Shown here piece after piece: positions 33,381 through 42,677 of a stretch of 64,000 nucleotides of DNA. Position 1 is the stretch's first letter; each line of letters opens with the position of its first letter. The stretch is from contig NZ_RXOF01000005.1 in the NCBI RefSeq assembly GCF_003970915.1, forward strand, positions 1 through 64,000, read 5' to 3'. Source of the DNA: Hymenobacter gummosus (GTDB lineage: Bacteria > Bacteroidota > Bacteroidia > Cytophagales > Hymenobacteraceae). The notes beneath the pieces are model-generated. The model was not told where the DNA came from and searched no databases. It saw only the letters and a program-made list of their open reading frames with translations. The position numbers and the translations under genes are program-made.

Positions 33381-34217
33381 CTACTTGTACGTAACGGACA
33401 TTCCGCTTTCCAGCACATCGGCGAAGAGGTGGCCCGGCAGGTGGCTTTTGCGGCGGCGGTACTCGCGGGGCGCCAGCTGGGTGAAGCTGCGGAAGGTCTT
33501 GCTAAAGTGGGCCTGGTCGGTGAACTGGCAGGCGTGGGCAATTTCCGTCAGCGACCAGTCGGTGCGGTGCATCAGCCCGGTGGCGTGGCGGTATTTCTGG
33601 TAGAGCAGGGTTTGCTCGGCGTTCATGCCCGTCAGGGCCCGCAGCCGGCGCGTAAGCTGGCGCGGCGAGTAGCAGAGCTGCTCGGCCAGGGCCGGCACCG
33701 ACAAGCCCGGGGCAGCGGCCGCGTTCAGGTACTGGTTCAGCAGCCGCTCCTGGGCCGTGGGCTCGGGCCGACGCCGCAGCAGCCACTGCTGCACCAGTTG
33801 CACCCGCTGCGCGAAATCAGCCGCGTCCAGCAGTTGCTCCCCCAGCTCCCGCAAAGGCGGGCAGGCCAGCGTCAGATCCAGGCACTGGTTAACAAAGTCG
33901 GCAGCCTCGACCCGGAACAGGCTGGCTACGGCCGTGGGGTGGAGCACCATGCCGAACAGGGCGTGTCGGCGCGGCATCCAGGTTTGCACCGGCACCGAGT
34001 GGAAGCCGCTCAGAAAGCAGCGCGGCAACTGGAAGGCACGCGCTTCGATTTGGGCCGCTACCGGCTCCTCATCGTTGAGGTTGAAGATGACCTCGACCAG
34101 GCCCTTGGGAATAATCGTCTCGTGCGCCCGGGCGGCGGCCTGCCGGCTCATCTGCCAGCAGTGGCGCAGCGTGTCGCGCAGCGGAGAATGGGGCGGAACG
34201 AGGTAGAATTGCTCCAT
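33381..34217 (-). CDS. AraC-family transcriptional regulator
   Basis: 278 aa. N-terminal sensor-like domain (1-150; FYLVPPHSPLRDTLRHCWQM, ETIIPKGLVEVIFNLND) of the DUF6597 type. The C-terminal double HTH has SVPALAEQLCYSPRQLTRRLRALTG and the AraC signature SLTEIAHACQFTDQAHFSKTFRSF. It probably controls the two genes downstream in the same direction. TTATTTTGC upstream of the ATG is near, but not equal to, the -7 consensus. Confidence 0.88.
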   Translation of the reverse strand: MEQFYLVPPHSPLRDTLRHCWQMSRQAAARAHETIIPKGLVEVIFNLNDEEPVAAQIEARAFQLPRCFLSGFHSVPVQTWMPRRHALFGMVLHPTAVASLFRVEAADFVNQCLDLTLACPPLRELGEQLLDAADFAQRVQLVQQWLLRRRPEPTAQERLLNQYLNAAAAPGLSVPALAEQLCYSPRQLTRRLRALTGMNAEQTLLYQKYRHATGLMHRTDWSLTEIAHACQFTDQAHFSKTFRSFTQLAPREYRRRKSHLPGHLFADVLESGMSVTYK

Positions 34218-34300
34218 GAGGGCGGGCTATTCTGCAAAATAACCCAAAGACGCCTCGGCTTACTACCAAAACCAACCACATAACCATGTGAGGGCCAAGT

Positions 34301-34329
34301 AAAAACGGCCGACGCAAGCGCCGGCCGTT
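34301..34329 (-). terminator. Terminator of the first desaturase gene
   Basis: On the minus strand AACGGCCGGCGC and GCGTCGGCCGTT form a stem (one mismatch) followed by TTTTT; it lies 24 bp after the stop. Confidence 0.7.
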
Positions 34330-34353
34330 GATGAGATGCCGCAAGCGGCCTGA

Positions 34354-35418
34354 CTAAGCCCGCCCCATCTGCCGCAGGAACAGCACGTGCGACAGCACGG
34401 CCGAGCGCATGCGCGGGAATTCGTTGTAGGCTACATCGAATTCCTGGCACACCTGCTTGATGATCTGGTTGATGGCTGGGTAGTGCACGTGCGAAATCTT
34501 GGGAAACAGGTGGTGCTCCACCTGGAAGTTCAGCCCGCCGACCAGCCAGCTGATAACGCGGCTGTTGGTGGCAAAATTGGCCGTGGTCTTGATCTGGTGA
34601 ATGGCCCATTCGTCGTCCATCTTGCGCGAGGCTTCGTCCGGCATCGGGAAGGCGGTGTGCTCCACGGTGTGGGCCAACTGGAACACCAGGCTCAGTACGA
34701 AGCCGGCCACGCAGGTGATGGTGAGGAAGCCGACCAGCCAGGGCAGGAAACCCAGCGTGTAGATGGGCAGGGCCACGTAGAGCGCGAGGTTGAGCACCTT
34801 GAAGCCCCAGAACACCAGATGGTCACTCAGGGCCATCGGCTTCAGCGCCACCGAGCCGATTTTGCGGCGGAAGTACTTCTGGTAATCCATCACAAAAATC
34901 CACGACAGGTAGAGCATGCAGTAGAGGAACCAGAAGTAGAGGTGCTGGAAGCGGTGCAGGCGGTAGCGCTTCTGGGTGCGGCTCAGGCGCATCCAGGGCT
35001 GCACGTCAATGTCGTCGTCGACGCCGTCGATGTTGGTGTAGGCGTGGTGGACCACGTTGTGCTTCATGTTCCACATGAAGGATGAGCCGCCGAGCACGTT
35101 CAGGGTGAAGGCGGCGAAGTGGTTCAGCCACTTGTGCTGCGAGAAGGAGCCGTGGGCCCCGTCGTGCATCACGTTGAAGCCGATAGCGGCAATGACGCCG
35201 CCCAGCAGCACCGCTTCGAGCAGGGCCAGGGCGGCGGGCGGGGTAAAGAACACCAGGTGCACGTACAGCACAACGAAGCCGGTGAGCAGCAGCGCGGCCT
35301 TGGAAAGCAGGCCGGTGCTACCGGTGGTAGGCTTGCCAGTGGTTTCGAAGTGGAGGCTGATACGGCGTTTCAGCTCCGCGTGAAAGGAACGCGGGGCGGC
35401 GAATTTGGGAAGGGACAT
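34354..35418 (-). CDS. Acyl-CoA/fatty acid desaturase, paralogue 1
   Basis: 354 aa from ATG 35418 (MSLPKFAAP), chosen because the paralogue at 44842 starts the same way (MSVPKFAAV). Di-iron histidine boxes: HDGAH (85-89), HNVVHH (120-125) and, near residue 305, VEHHLFPKISHVHY. About four membrane helices surround them. This front-end type (DDIDVQPW, YQKYF) inserts double bonds into acyl chains and adjusts membrane fluidity. The leader contains a hairpin GCGGCAG-CGTTT-CTGCCGC near 35509. Confidence 0.9.
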   Translation of the reverse strand: MSLPKFAAPRSFHAELKRRISLHFETTGKPTTGSTGLLSKAALLLTGFVVLYVHLVFFTPPAALALLEAVLLGGVIAAIGFNVMHDGAHGSFSQHKWLNHFAAFTLNVLGGSSFMWNMKHNVVHHAYTNIDGVDDDIDVQPWMRLSRTQKRYRLHRFQHLYFWFLYCMLYLSWIFVMDYQKYFRRKIGSVALKPMALSDHLVFWGFKVLNLALYVALPIYTLGFLPWLVGFLTITCVAGFVLSLVFQLAHTVEHTAFPMPDEASRKMDDEWAIHQIKTTANFATNSRVISWLVGGLNFQVEHHLFPKISHVHYPAINQIIKQVCQEFDVAYNEFPRMRSAVLSHVLFLRQMGRA

Positions 35419-35654
35419 TCGGCAAGGGTGATGCGCCCCGGCCGCCATAAGGCGCCGAGGCCGGGCCGAAGAACCCCTCCGACGATAGGTCGCAACTCTG
35501 GCGGCAGCGTTTCTGCCGCGAGTTACGTTTATTCCAACGGTGCGCAGCCTGGGGTAGTTCAGCCGCCGCGGGGTAGCCCCGCGCCCGGTTGCCGAAAAGA
35601 GTAAACCCAATCGTTGAGCCCGGTTTTCGGGCGCGAATTATTTTTTTGAGCAGA

Positions 35655-35924
35655 CTACCGCTGCGCCTCCTCCCCTTCGTCCAGCGTGGTGCTGTGCGTA
35701 ATGGGGTAGCCCGCCGTCTGCAGCACGCCTTTGAGGTTTTCCCAATCCGGCTCGGTACCGGTGGCGGAGGCTACCACCGCCTCACCGGGCTCTATCCGGT
35801 CGACCACCAGGCCTTGCTGCTGCAGCAGGCTACGGGTTGCGGCCAGGGCGTCGGGGGCGGTCATGGCCGGGATGGTGAGTTGGTAGCGGACGAGCTGGTT
35901 GTTGTTGGCGGCGAAATCGGACAT
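35655..35924 (-). CDS. Small cytosolic protein, unknown
   Basis: 89 aa, no signal peptide. The pattern VRYQLTIPAMTAPDALAATR ... GLVVDRIEPGEAVVASA ... WENLKGVLQTAGYPI is the beta-alpha-beta-beta-alpha order of ferredoxin-like folds such as HMA domains. The metal-binding Cys-x-x-Cys is absent, so metal transfer is not supported. ATG 35924 gives MSDFAANNN. Standalone gene, 81 bp downstream of the deaminase gene. Confidence 0.5.
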   Translation of the reverse strand: MSDFAANNNQLVRYQLTIPAMTAPDALAATRSLLQQQGLVVDRIEPGEAVVASATGTEPDWENLKGVLQTAGYPITHSTTLDEGEEAQR

Positions 35925-36005
35925 GGCAGGAAGCGGTAAGGGCTGAAGTTTGGTGTACTGCCGCCGCCGGCCAGGGTTACGGTCCAGCTGCCCCCAGCCC
36001 TACCG

Positions 36006-36734
36006 CTATTGCGGCAGGCGGGCCAGAAAGCGCCGCGCACTGTCGAGCCGGACTTGGTTGGCCGGGTACTGGGCCCGGTACCGCTGCATGCGGGCCGCCG
36101 CCCGGGCGTACAGGACGCGCGTGGCAGGCGCAGCCAGGAAATCCACAATGCGCTTGCCCCGGTACCGGGCGTAGGCCGAGTCGATGGCGCTGGAAATGGC
36201 ATCGGGAGCTTGGCTGACCTGCACGGTGCGGGGGTACGGGCCGTAGCCGGCGGGGCTGCAGGCACGCGAATCGAGCTGCAGGCGCTGCAGGGCCGCGCCG
36301 TAATCCGGGTCGCGCTGCCCGAACACGGTGCGCGTTACCTGGGTCAAGGTCATCATGCCCGAGCACATGGCGCAGGGCTCCAGCGTGGTGTAGATAGTGT
36401 AGCCCGGCAGGGCATATTGGCGGGTGCGCTCCAGGTAGCTCTGAATCAGCCGCACTTCGCCGTGCTGGGTCTGGTTGCGCGTGGCGTTGACCGAGTTGCG
36501 GCCCCAGTGCACCACGTAGCCGTCGGCATTCACCAGCACCGAGCCGATGTTGAAGCCCCGGCTGGAGTCGCGCTGGGCGGTGGTCTGCCAGTCCTGGTAC
36601 ACCACGGCGTAGGCCAGCCAGGCGTAGAGTTGGTCCCGCTCCTGCTGCACCGTCAGGGGCGCGGGCGTCGACGGCGGGGGCGCCAGAACGGGCGCGGCCA
36701 GCAGCGCGCCGGCCAGGGGTAGCAGTGCTTTCAT
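36006..36734 (-). CDS. CMP/dCMP-type deaminase with a signal peptide
   Basis: 242 aa from ATG 36734. The deaminase zinc motifs are intact: HGE (91-93, the H-x-E site) and P-C-A-M-C (120-124). Around them, GSVLVNADGYVVHWGRNSVN and YTIYTTLEPCAMCSGMM resemble guanine- and tRNA-adenosine-deaminase-like enzymes. Unusually, residues ~1-18 (MKALLPLAGALLAAPVLA) look like a signal peptide before a proline-rich linker, so the enzyme may be periplasmic. The substrate is unknown. If the N-terminus is not cleaved, a membrane-tethered form is possible. Confidence 0.75.
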   Translation of the reverse strand: MKALLPLAGALLAAPVLAPPPSTPAPLTVQQERDQLYAWLAYAVVYQDWQTTAQRDSSRGFNIGSVLVNADGYVVHWGRNSVNATRNQTQHGEVRLIQSYLERTRQYALPGYTIYTTLEPCAMCSGMMTLTQVTRTVFGQRDPDYGAALQRLQLDSRACSPAGYGPYPRTVQVSQAPDAISSAIDSAYARYRGKRIVDFLAAPATRVLYARAAARMQRYRAQYPANQVRLDSARRFLARLPQ

Positions 36735-36845
36735 GCCTTGTGCGCCGGGCCTGCGGACCGTCCCCAAAGGCGGCCCGCCCGGCTTGCTGATTTGCCGCGA
36801 AGGTACGCCCGCGCCGGGGCCCTGGCCCGCACACCGCCGCCCGAA

Positions 36846-36900
36846 AACGAAGCGGCCGGCGGCCCTGCGTCGTCAACCCTGACGCAAGTCCACCGGCCGC
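36846..36900 (-). terminator. Terminator of the leuDB end
   Basis: Minus strand: GCGGCCGG and CCGGCCGC enclose an inner GCGTC...GACGACGC stem and are followed by TTCGTTTTCG. It lies 25 bp after the leuB stop. Confidence 0.6.
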
Positions 36901-36924
36901 GGGGCTTTCCCTCTCCCCTTTTTC

Positions 36925-38046
36925 TTAGATGATGGTGCTCAGGCCCACCTCAATGTTTTCGCGGTACAGCGGCGACTCCAGCCGCTCGGCCACCTGGAAG
37001 GCAATGTAGCTGCCCACCTGCTCGGTGGTGTGGGGCTGGTCGGCGTTCAGCTCGGGCGTGAGCACGCCGTCGTGCAGGGCTTTCTGCACGGCCGCCCGCA
37101 CCGTATCGGCTTCCTGCAGCAGCCCGAAGTGCTCCAGCAGCATGGCCACCGACAGGATGGTGGCAATGGGGTTGGCAATGCCCTTGCCGGCCGCCTGCGG
37201 GTAGGAGCCGTGAATGGGCTCGAACAAGGCCACCGAGCTGCCCACCGAAGCCGAGGGCAGCAGCCCCAGGGAGCCGGCAATAACCGAGGCTTCGTCCGAA
37301 ATAATGTCGCCGAACATGTTTTCGGTCAGGATGACGTCGAACTGCTTCGGGTTCAGAATCACCTGCATGGCCGCGTTGTCGACGAACAGGTAATCGACCT
37401 GCACCGCGGGGTACTCCGGGGCCAGCTGCTGCACCACTTCGCGCCAGAGACGGGAGGTTTCCAGCACGTTGGCCTTGTCGACGAGGGTAAGGTGGCCGCG
37501 GCGCGTCTCGGCGGCCTGGAAGGCCAGCCGGGCAATCCGCTCGATTTCCTCGCGCGAGTAGGTGCAGTGGTCGTAGGCCGAGCCGTCCTCGGTGCGGCCT
37601 TTCTGGCCGAAGTAGATGCCGCCGGTCAGCTCCCGGAAGATGAGCATGTCGGTGCCCTGGATGCGCTCGGCCCGCAGCGGCGAGTGGTCCAGCAGCACGT
37701 CGTAGGCCGTGACGGGGCGGATGTTGGCAAACAAACCCAGCGACTTGCGCAGGCGCAGCAGGCCTTGCTCGGGGCGCACCGGGGCGCTGGGGTCGTTGTC
37801 GTACTTCGGGTCGCCGATGGCGCCGAGCAGCACCGCGTCGGCGTGGTAGCAGGCCTGCAGCGTCGCGTCGGGCAGCGGGTTGCCGGTGGCGTCGATGGCG
37901 CAGGCGCCCATCAGCTGGTGGTCGTACTCGAACTCGTGGCCGAAACGCTCCGCCACCGCGTCGAGCACCTTCAGGGCCTCGCGGCAGACTTCGGGGCCGA
38001 TTCCGTCGCCGGCCAGCACGGTAATTTTCTTGCTTAATACGCCCAT
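36925..38046 (-). CDS. leuB: 3-isopropylmalate dehydrogenase
   Basis: 373 aa from ATG 38046 ([20 protein letters not shown]). The substrate and metal site strings are present: [46 protein letters not shown] and [16 protein letters not shown]. It oxidises and decarboxylates 3-isopropylmalate with NAD to the keto precursor of leucine. The start overlaps the leuD end by 13 bp, so translation is probably coupled. Last gene of the minus-strand order leuA, leuC, leuD, leuB. Confidence 0.96.
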   Translation of the reverse strand: MGVLSKKITVLAGDGIGPEVCREALKVLDAVAERFGHEFEYDHQLMGACAIDATGNPLPDATLQACYHADAVLLGAIGDPKYDNDPSAPVRPEQGLLRLRKSLGLFANIRPVTAYDVLLDHSPLRAERIQGTDMLIFRELTGGIYFGQKGRTEDGSAYDHCTYSREEIERIARLAFQAAETRRGHLTLVDKANVLETSRLWREVVQQLAPEYPAVQVDYLFVDNAAMQVILNPKQFDVILTENMFGDIISDEASVIAGSLGLLPSASVGSSVALFEPIHGSYPQAAGKGIANPIATILSVAMLLEHFGLLQEADTVRAAVQKALHDGVLTPELNADQPHTTEQVGSYIAFQVAERLESPLYRENIEVGLSTII

Positions 38047-38630
38047 ACGCGTTGCTTTTCGTAGGCCGCAATGGCCTCTTTTTGATTGACCAGAAAATCG
38101 ATGTCGTCGTAGCCGTTGAGCAGGCACTCCTTTTTGTAGGGGTCAATGTCGAAGCCGATACTCTGCTCCCACACCGGCACGTAGAGCTGCTGCGCGGCCA
38201 GATCGACGATGAAGCCGGTGCCGGGCTCCCGCTCCACTTCGGCCAGCAGGCGCTGCAGCACTTCTTCCGATACTTGCAGGGGCAACAGGCCGTTGTTCAG
38301 GGCGTTGCCGCGGAAGATGTCGGCGAAGTAGCTGCTGATGACCACCCGGAAGCCCGCGTCGTAGAGGGCCCAGGCGGCGTGCTCCCGCGAGGAGCCGCAG
38401 CCGAAGTTTTTGCCCGCCAGCAGGATTTGCCCGCTGTAGCGCGCATTGTTCAGCACGAAGTCGGGCCGGGGCTGCCCGTCGGCGGTGTAGCGCCAGTCGC
38501 GGAACAGGTTTTCGCCGAAGCCTTCCCGCGAGGTAGCCTTCAGGAAGCGGGCCGGGATAATCTGGTCGGTGTCGACGTTTTCGATGGGCAGCGGCACGGC
38601 GCCGGAGCGCAGGATTTCAAACTTTTCCAT
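38034..38630 (-). CDS. leuD: 3-isopropylmalate dehydratase small subunit
   Basis: 198 aa from ATG 38630 ([10 protein letters not shown]); a TTG two codons earlier is less likely. [21 protein letters not shown], the phosphate-site loop [14 protein letters not shown] and [21 protein letters not shown] are the aconitase-swivel signatures. It pairs with LeuC to isomerise 2- to 3-isopropylmalate. It begins 13 bp after leuC and overlaps leuB by 13 bp. Confidence 0.95.
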   Translation of the reverse strand: MEKFEILRSGAVPLPIENVDTDQIIPARFLKATSREGFGENLFRDWRYTADGQPRPDFVLNNARYSGQILLAGKNFGCGSSREHAAWALYDAGFRVVISSYFADIFRGNALNNGLLPLQVSEEVLQRLLAEVEREPGTGFIVDLAAQQLYVPVWEQSIGFDIDPYKKECLLNGYDDIDFLVNQKEAIAAYEKQRVWAY

Positions 38631-38643
38631 GGGCAAAGGCGGC

Positions 38644-40083
38644 TTACGCGCTGGCGGCCAGGGCGGCTTCCGGCTGGGTGGCAGATGCGGTTTCGAGCAC
38701 GGCGGCCACGTCGACCAGCCGGCCTTCGACGGCGGTAATGGCAGCCACCAGCGGACTGGCCAGCAGGGTGCGCGCCCCGGGGCCCTGCCGGCCCTCGAAG
38801 TTGCGGTTGGAGGTCGACACGCAGTAGGCGCCGGCCGGAATCTTGTCCTCGTTCATGGCCAGGCAGGCGCTGCAGCCCGGTTCGCGCAGTTCGAAGCCGG
38901 CGGCGGCCAGCACCTGGTCGATGCCTTCGGCGCGGGCCTGCTGCTCCACGGCCTTGGAGCCGGGCACGATGATGGCCTCCACGTGCGGGGCCTTCTGCTT
39001 GCCGCGCACGTAGGCGGCCACCGCGCGCAGATCCTCGATGCGGGAGTTGGTGCAGCTGCCAATGAAGACGTGGCTGATCTGCTTGCCCAGCAGCGACTCG
39101 CCTGGCTGGAAACCCATGTACTGCAGCGCCTTGCCGAAGCCAGTCTCTTCGCCTTCGGCGGCCGTCAGCGGAATGGGTGCGCTCAAGGCAATGCCCATGC
39201 CCGGGTTGGTGCCGTAGGTTATCATGGGCCGGATGTCGGCCGCGTCGTAGCGGATTTCGGCGTCGAACGTGGCGTCGGCGTCGGAGTAAAGCGTCTGCCA
39301 GTAAGCCACGGCCTGCTCCCAGCGCGCCCCCTGCGGGGCGTGGGGCCGGCCTTGCAGGTAGGCAAATGTGGTTTCATCGGGGGCAATGAGGCCGCCGCGG
39401 GCGCCCATTTCGATGCTCATGTTGCAGACGGTCATGCGGCCTTCCATCGTCAGGCTGCGCACCGCCTCGCCGGCGTACTCCACGAAGTAGCCGGTGGCCC
39501 CGCCCGTGCCGAGCTGGGCAATGATGTAGAGAATCAGGTCCTTGGCCGTCACGCCGGGGCGCAGCTGGCCGTCGACGGTGATGCGCATGCGCCGGGGCCG
39601 GCTCAGCAGCAGGCACTGCGAGGCCATGACCTGGGCCACCTGGCTGGTACCGATGCCGAAGGCAATGGCCCCGAACGCGCCGTGGGTGGAAGTGTGCGAG
39701 TCGCCGCAGACGATGCTCATGCCCGGCTGCGTAAGGCCCAGCTCCGGCCCGATGACGTGCACGATGCCCTGGCGCTGGTGGCCCAGCCCGTACAGCTCCA
39801 CGCCGTATTTCCGGCAGTTTTCCGTCAGCTTATCCACCTGCGAGCGGGACAAAGGCTCCTCGATGGGCAGGTGCTGATTACGGGTCGGCACGTTGTGGTC
39901 GGCCGTGGCTACTATCTGCTCCCGGCGAAACAGCGGCAGCCCGCGGGCCTCTAATTCGTCGAAAGCCTGCGGGCTGGTGACTTCGTGGATGAGGTGCCGG
40001 TCGATGTAAAACACGTCCTGGCCGCCCGCAATGGAGCTGACCACGTGCGCGTCCCAGATTTTGTCGACGAGAGTTTTGGGCAT
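38644..40083 (-). CDS. leuC: 3-isopropylmalate dehydratase large subunit
   Basis: 479 aa, normal length. [4Fe-4S] ligands lie in [13 protein letters not shown] and in [31 protein letters not shown] and [15 protein letters not shown] are aconitase-superfamily blocks. With LeuD it catalyses the isomerase step of leucine synthesis. A 121-bp palindromic repeat (40120-40240) separates it from leuA, which could reduce co-transcription of leuA with leuCDB. Confidence 0.96.
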   Translation of the reverse strand: MPKTLVDKIWDAHVVSSIAGGQDVFYIDRHLIHEVTSPQAFDELEARGLPLFRREQIVATADHNVPTRNQHLPIEEPLSRSQVDKLTENCRKYGVELYGLGHQRQGIVHVIGPELGLTQPGMSIVCGDSHTSTHGAFGAIAFGIGTSQVAQVMASQCLLLSRPRRMRITVDGQLRPGVTAKDLILYIIAQLGTGGATGYFVEYAGEAVRSLTMEGRMTVCNMSIEMGARGGLIAPDETTFAYLQGRPHAPQGARWEQAVAYWQTLYSDADATFDAEIRYDAADIRPMITYGTNPGMGIALSAPIPLTAAEGEETGFGKALQYMGFQPGESLLGKQISHVFIGSCTNSRIEDLRAVAAYVRGKQKAPHVEAIIVPGSKAVEQQARAEGIDQVLAAAGFELREPGCSACLAMNEDKIPAGAYCVSTSNRNFEGRQGPGARTLLASPLVAAITAVEGRLVDVAAVLETASATQPEAALAASA

Positions 40084-40119
40084 GGTGGGCGGGGTGGGAT
40101 GGTACAGAATTTATCGGGC

Positions 40120-40240
40120 CGTCATGTCGAGCTTGTCGAGACATCTCGCGTGCTGATGGCTGGTAGTAAATTCCTGGCTGGACGAGAAGATTACTTGTGG
40201 AAGTCAGCATGCGAGATGTCTCGACAAGCTCGACATGACG
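40120..40240. repeat. Palindromic REP/MITE-like repeat inside the leu cluster
   Basis: 37-bp inverted arms (40120-40156 and 40204-40240) differ at one position. They begin CGTCATGTCGAGCTTGTCGA, and a 47-bp core lies between. The unit fills most of the leuA-leuC gap. The GTCAT...ATGAC ends place it with the other GTCAT-type repeats in this window. Confidence 0.85.
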
Positions 40241-40279
40241 TTCTTTTAGGAGTCGGCATGACGGGCTGATGGTGACGTT

Positions 40280-41446
40280 CTAGCCGGCTGTGACGAGGTT
40301 TTGCTGTTCAATGAGCACGTGCAGGTCCTGGTCAACCACTTCCTTTTTGTGGTCGGCCAGCGCCAGGAAGGAGGCATAGGCTTGGTTGAGGGCGGCGCGC
40401 TCCAAATCGTAGCCCAGCTTCTGCAGGCGGTAGGCCAGGGCCGCGCGGCCCGAGCGGGCCGTCAGCACGATGGAGGAATCGGCCACGCCCACTTCGCGCG
40501 GGTCGATGATTTCGTAGGTTTCGCGGTGCTTGATGACACCGTCCTGGTGAATGCCGCTGGAGTGCGAAAAGGCGTTGGCGCCCACGATGGCCTTGTTGGG
40601 CTGCACCGGCATGCTCATCAGGTGGGCCACCATGGCCGAGGTTTCGGCCAGCAGCCGGGTATTGATGCCGGTGTGCAGGTTCAGGTAGGGGTGCTGGCGC
40701 ATAATCATCACCACTTCCTCCAGGGCCGTGTTGCCGGCCCGCTCTCCTACCCCGTTGATGGTGCACTCGATCTGCCGGGCCCCGTGCAGCACGCCCGAAA
40801 TGGAGTTGGCCGTGGCCATGCCCAAATCGTTGTGGCAGTGGGTGGAGAGCGTGACGCCCTCGATGCCCGTCACGTTTTCGCGCAGGTACTGGATTTTGGC
40901 CCCGTACTCGGCCGGCAGGCAGTAGCCGGTGGTATCGGGGATGTTGAGCACGGTGGCCCCGGCCCGGATGGCGGCCTCGCACACGCGGGCCAGGAACTCG
41001 TTGTCGGTGCGGCCCGCGTCCTCGGCGTAAAACTCCACGTCCTCCACGAAGCTCTTGGCCAGCTTCACGGCCGCCACGGCGCGCCGCAGCACGTCTTCGC
41101 GGGTGGTCTGCAGCTTGAACTGCACGTGGGAGTCGGAGGTGCCGATGCCGGTGTGGATGCGGGGGCGGCGGGCGCCGCGCAGGGCCTCGGCCGCTACCCG
41201 GATGTCGTTTTCGACGGCGCGGGACAGGCCGCAGACGGTGGCCTCCTTGACCTGCCGGGCAATGGCCTGCACGGCGGCAAAGTCGCCGGGGCTGGACACG
41301 GGGAAGCCGGCTTCGATGACGTCGACGCCCAGCAGCTCGAGCTGGCCGGCAATGACGAGCTTTTCCTCGCGGTTGAGCTTGCACCCCGGCACCTGCTCCC
41401 CGTCGCGCAGGGTGGTGTCGAAGATCTGTACTTTCTGAGCTGCCAT
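40280..41446 (-). CDS. leuA: 2-isopropylmalate synthase, short form
   Basis: 388 aa. HMGL-like TIM barrel: [17 protein letters not shown] (metal and substrate site), [34 protein letters not shown] and [14 protein letters not shown]. It condenses 2-ketoisovalerate and acetyl-CoA, the first committed leucine step. It ends soon after the barrel and subdomain and lacks the ~120-residue LeuA dimer domain that gives leucine feedback in long forms. Control may therefore lie in expression, in keeping with the leader ORF and conserved element just upstream. Homocitrate synthase is an alternative made unlikely by the leu context. Confidence 0.92.
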   Translation of the reverse strand: MAAQKVQIFDTTLRDGEQVPGCKLNREEKLVIAGQLELLGVDVIEAGFPVSSPGDFAAVQAIARQVKEATVCGLSRAVENDIRVAAEALRGARRPRIHTGIGTSDSHVQFKLQTTREDVLRRAVAAVKLAKSFVEDVEFYAEDAGRTDNEFLARVCEAAIRAGATVLNIPDTTGYCLPAEYGAKIQYLRENVTGIEGVTLSTHCHNDLGMATANSISGVLHGARQIECTINGVGERAGNTALEEVVMIMRQHPYLNLHTGINTRLLAETSAMVAHLMSMPVQPNKAIVGANAFSHSSGIHQDGVIKHRETYEIIDPREVGVADSSIVLTARSGRAALAYRLQKLGYDLERAALNQAYASFLALADHKKEVVDQDLHVLIEQQNLVTAG

Positions 41447-41462
41447 GAGCTAAGGGTTCGGT

Positions 41463-41582
41463 TCAGCGGATTGCAGGCCGCAAGAACACGGGCAGACGCA
41501 GGGCAGGAAAACTATTTTTGGCGGGTGCTACTATTTCCAAAACGAGAACAGCGCCGCTTAACCGTTTAATAAACAACATCAT
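41463..41582 (-). CDS. 39-aa leader ORF of leuA
   Basis: ATG 41582 (or 41579) to TGA 41463-41465; the stop lies 17 bp before the leuA ATG. The peptide opens MMLFIKRLSG and then reads AVLVLEIVA, seven of nine residues being Val, Leu, Ile or Ala. A run of branched-chain codons at this position suits a leader that senses leucine supply. The 74-bp element shared with ilvE overlaps its second half. Translation has not been shown. Confidence 0.45.
   Translation of the reverse strand: MMLFIKRLSGAVLVLEIVAPAKNSFPALRLPVFLRPAIR
41467..41540 (-). promoter_or_regulatory. 74-bp conserved leader element, copy upstream of leuA
   Basis: On the minus strand: box TTGGAAATAGTAGC (41527-41540), exactly 36 bp, box CGTGTTCTTGCGG (41478-41490), then GCCTGCAATCCG. 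The copy at 42932-43005 upstream of ilvE has both boxes with the same 36-bp spacing. About 49 of 74 positions agree overall. Confidence 0.6.
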
Positions 41583-41600
41583 ACGCCAGCCCAAAATACA

Positions 41601-41637
41601 AAGGCTAACCGCACCTTAACCTGGCACGGTTAGCCTT
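41601..41637 (-). terminator. Terminator of ilvE
   Basis: Minus strand: AAGGCTAACCG / CGGTTAGCCTT, perfect 11-bp stem with a 15-base loop, followed by TGTATTTT. It lies 33 bp after the ilvE stop. Confidence 0.75.
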
Positions 41638-41670
41638 ACGAAGTTGGATTGCAGCGTTTGCGGCGGGCTG

Positions 41671-42570
41671 TTATTCCGTCGCCTCGGCGCCGGCTGCCAC
41701 CGTTTGCCCCGTCACCAGGGCCGTGTAGAGGCGGGCCAGCCCGGCCCCGAGGGTCTGGCTGAAGGGCTTTTCAAACACGATGTCGTCGACGGAAGCCACG
41801 CCCACCACTTCGGCGGCGGTACCCGTCATGAAGGCGCCCGTGGCCCCGCGCAGCTCCTCGGGGCGGAAGAACTTCTCCGTCACCCGGATGCCGGCTTCGC
41901 GGGCCAAATCGATGATGGTGTTGCGGGTGATGCCGCGCAGAATGCTGCCGGCGGGCGGGGTGAACAGCTCCCCGTCGCGCTCGAAGAAGAAGTTGGCGCC
42001 GGGCCCCTCGGCCACGTAGCCGTGCATGTCGAGCAGCAGGGCCTCGTCGAAGCCCCGGCCCTTGGCCTCGGAGCTGGCAATGATGGAGTTGGCGTAGTGC
42101 CCGGCTACTTTGGCCTCAATGGGCACGGCCTTGGGGTTGGGCCGCTCATAGGGCGAAATGGTCAGGCGCAGGGACTGGTCGCCGAGGTACTTGCCCCAGT
42201 CCCACACGGCCACGAGCAGGTTGCCGGCGGCGGCGCACTTCAGGGTCATGTTGGGCGTGGCCGCGTAGGCCAGCGGCCGGATGTAGGCGTCCGAGAGCCC
42301 GTTGATTTCCAGCAGGCGGTAGCTGATTTCGGTCAGCTCGGCCACCGAGTAGTTCAGCGGCAGCCCGATGGCCTGGCAGGAGTAGTGAAACCGCTCGAAG
42401 TGTTCCTGGGGCTTGAAGATGCGGGTGCCGCCGGGCGTGTGGTAGGCGCGCAGGCCCTCAAACACGGCGTAGCCGTAGTGCAGAGACTGGGCGTAGACGC
42501 CGACCGAAGCCTGCTCGGCCGCGACAAACTCTCCGTCGACAAAAGCGACGGTGTTGCTGGTAAAATACAT
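41671..42570 (-). CDS. ilvE: Branched-chain amino acid aminotransferase
   Basis: 299 aa from ATG 42570 (MYFTSNTVAFVDGEFVAAEQ). Class IV PLP aminotransferase: LHYGYAVFEGLRAYHTPGG, the Schiff-base lysine region AKVAGHYANSIIASSEAKGRGFDEALLLD, and GPGANFFFERDGELFTPP. It interconverts branched-chain keto acids and amino acids, the last step of leucine synthesis. It lies upstream of leuA in the same direction but is separated by a terminator. A possible attenuator precedes it. Confidence 0.94.
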   Translation of the reverse strand: MYFTSNTVAFVDGEFVAAEQASVGVYAQSLHYGYAVFEGLRAYHTPGGTRIFKPQEHFERFHYSCQAIGLPLNYSVAELTEISYRLLEINGLSDAYIRPLAYAATPNMTLKCAAAGNLLVAVWDWGKYLGDQSLRLTISPYERPNPKAVPIEAKVAGHYANSIIASSEAKGRGFDEALLLDMHGYVAEGPGANFFFERDGELFTPPAGSILRGITRNTIIDLAREAGIRVTEKFFRPEELRGATGAFMTGTAAEVVGVASVDDIVFEKPFSQTLGAGLARLYTALVTGQTVAAGAEATE

Positions 42571-42607
42571 GTAAGCGGGGTGCGTTAAAAGGGGGCAGGT
42601 GGAAAGC

Positions 42608-42645
42608 AAAAAGCCTTTCGGCGCGCGGTACGGGCGGCGAAAGGC
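42608..42645 (-). terminator. Attenuator-like hairpin before ilvE
   Basis: Minus strand: GCCTTTCG / CGAAAGGC, 8-bp stem with GC-rich loop, followed by TTTTT, 38 bp before the ilvE ATG. GGCCTTTG just before the leader-peptide ATG could pair with the AAAGGC of the 3' arm and so prevent the hairpin. Terminator and alternative pairing together resemble amino acid attenuators. Confidence 0.5.
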
Positions 42646-42677
42646 AGATTCTGATGGGCAAAAGAGCAAGCCATTTG

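Noticed and set aside
35618-35647. Plus-strand terminator GCCCG-GTTTT-CGGGC with a T-run
   Set aside because: The stem is only 5 bp and no plus-strand gene precedes it.
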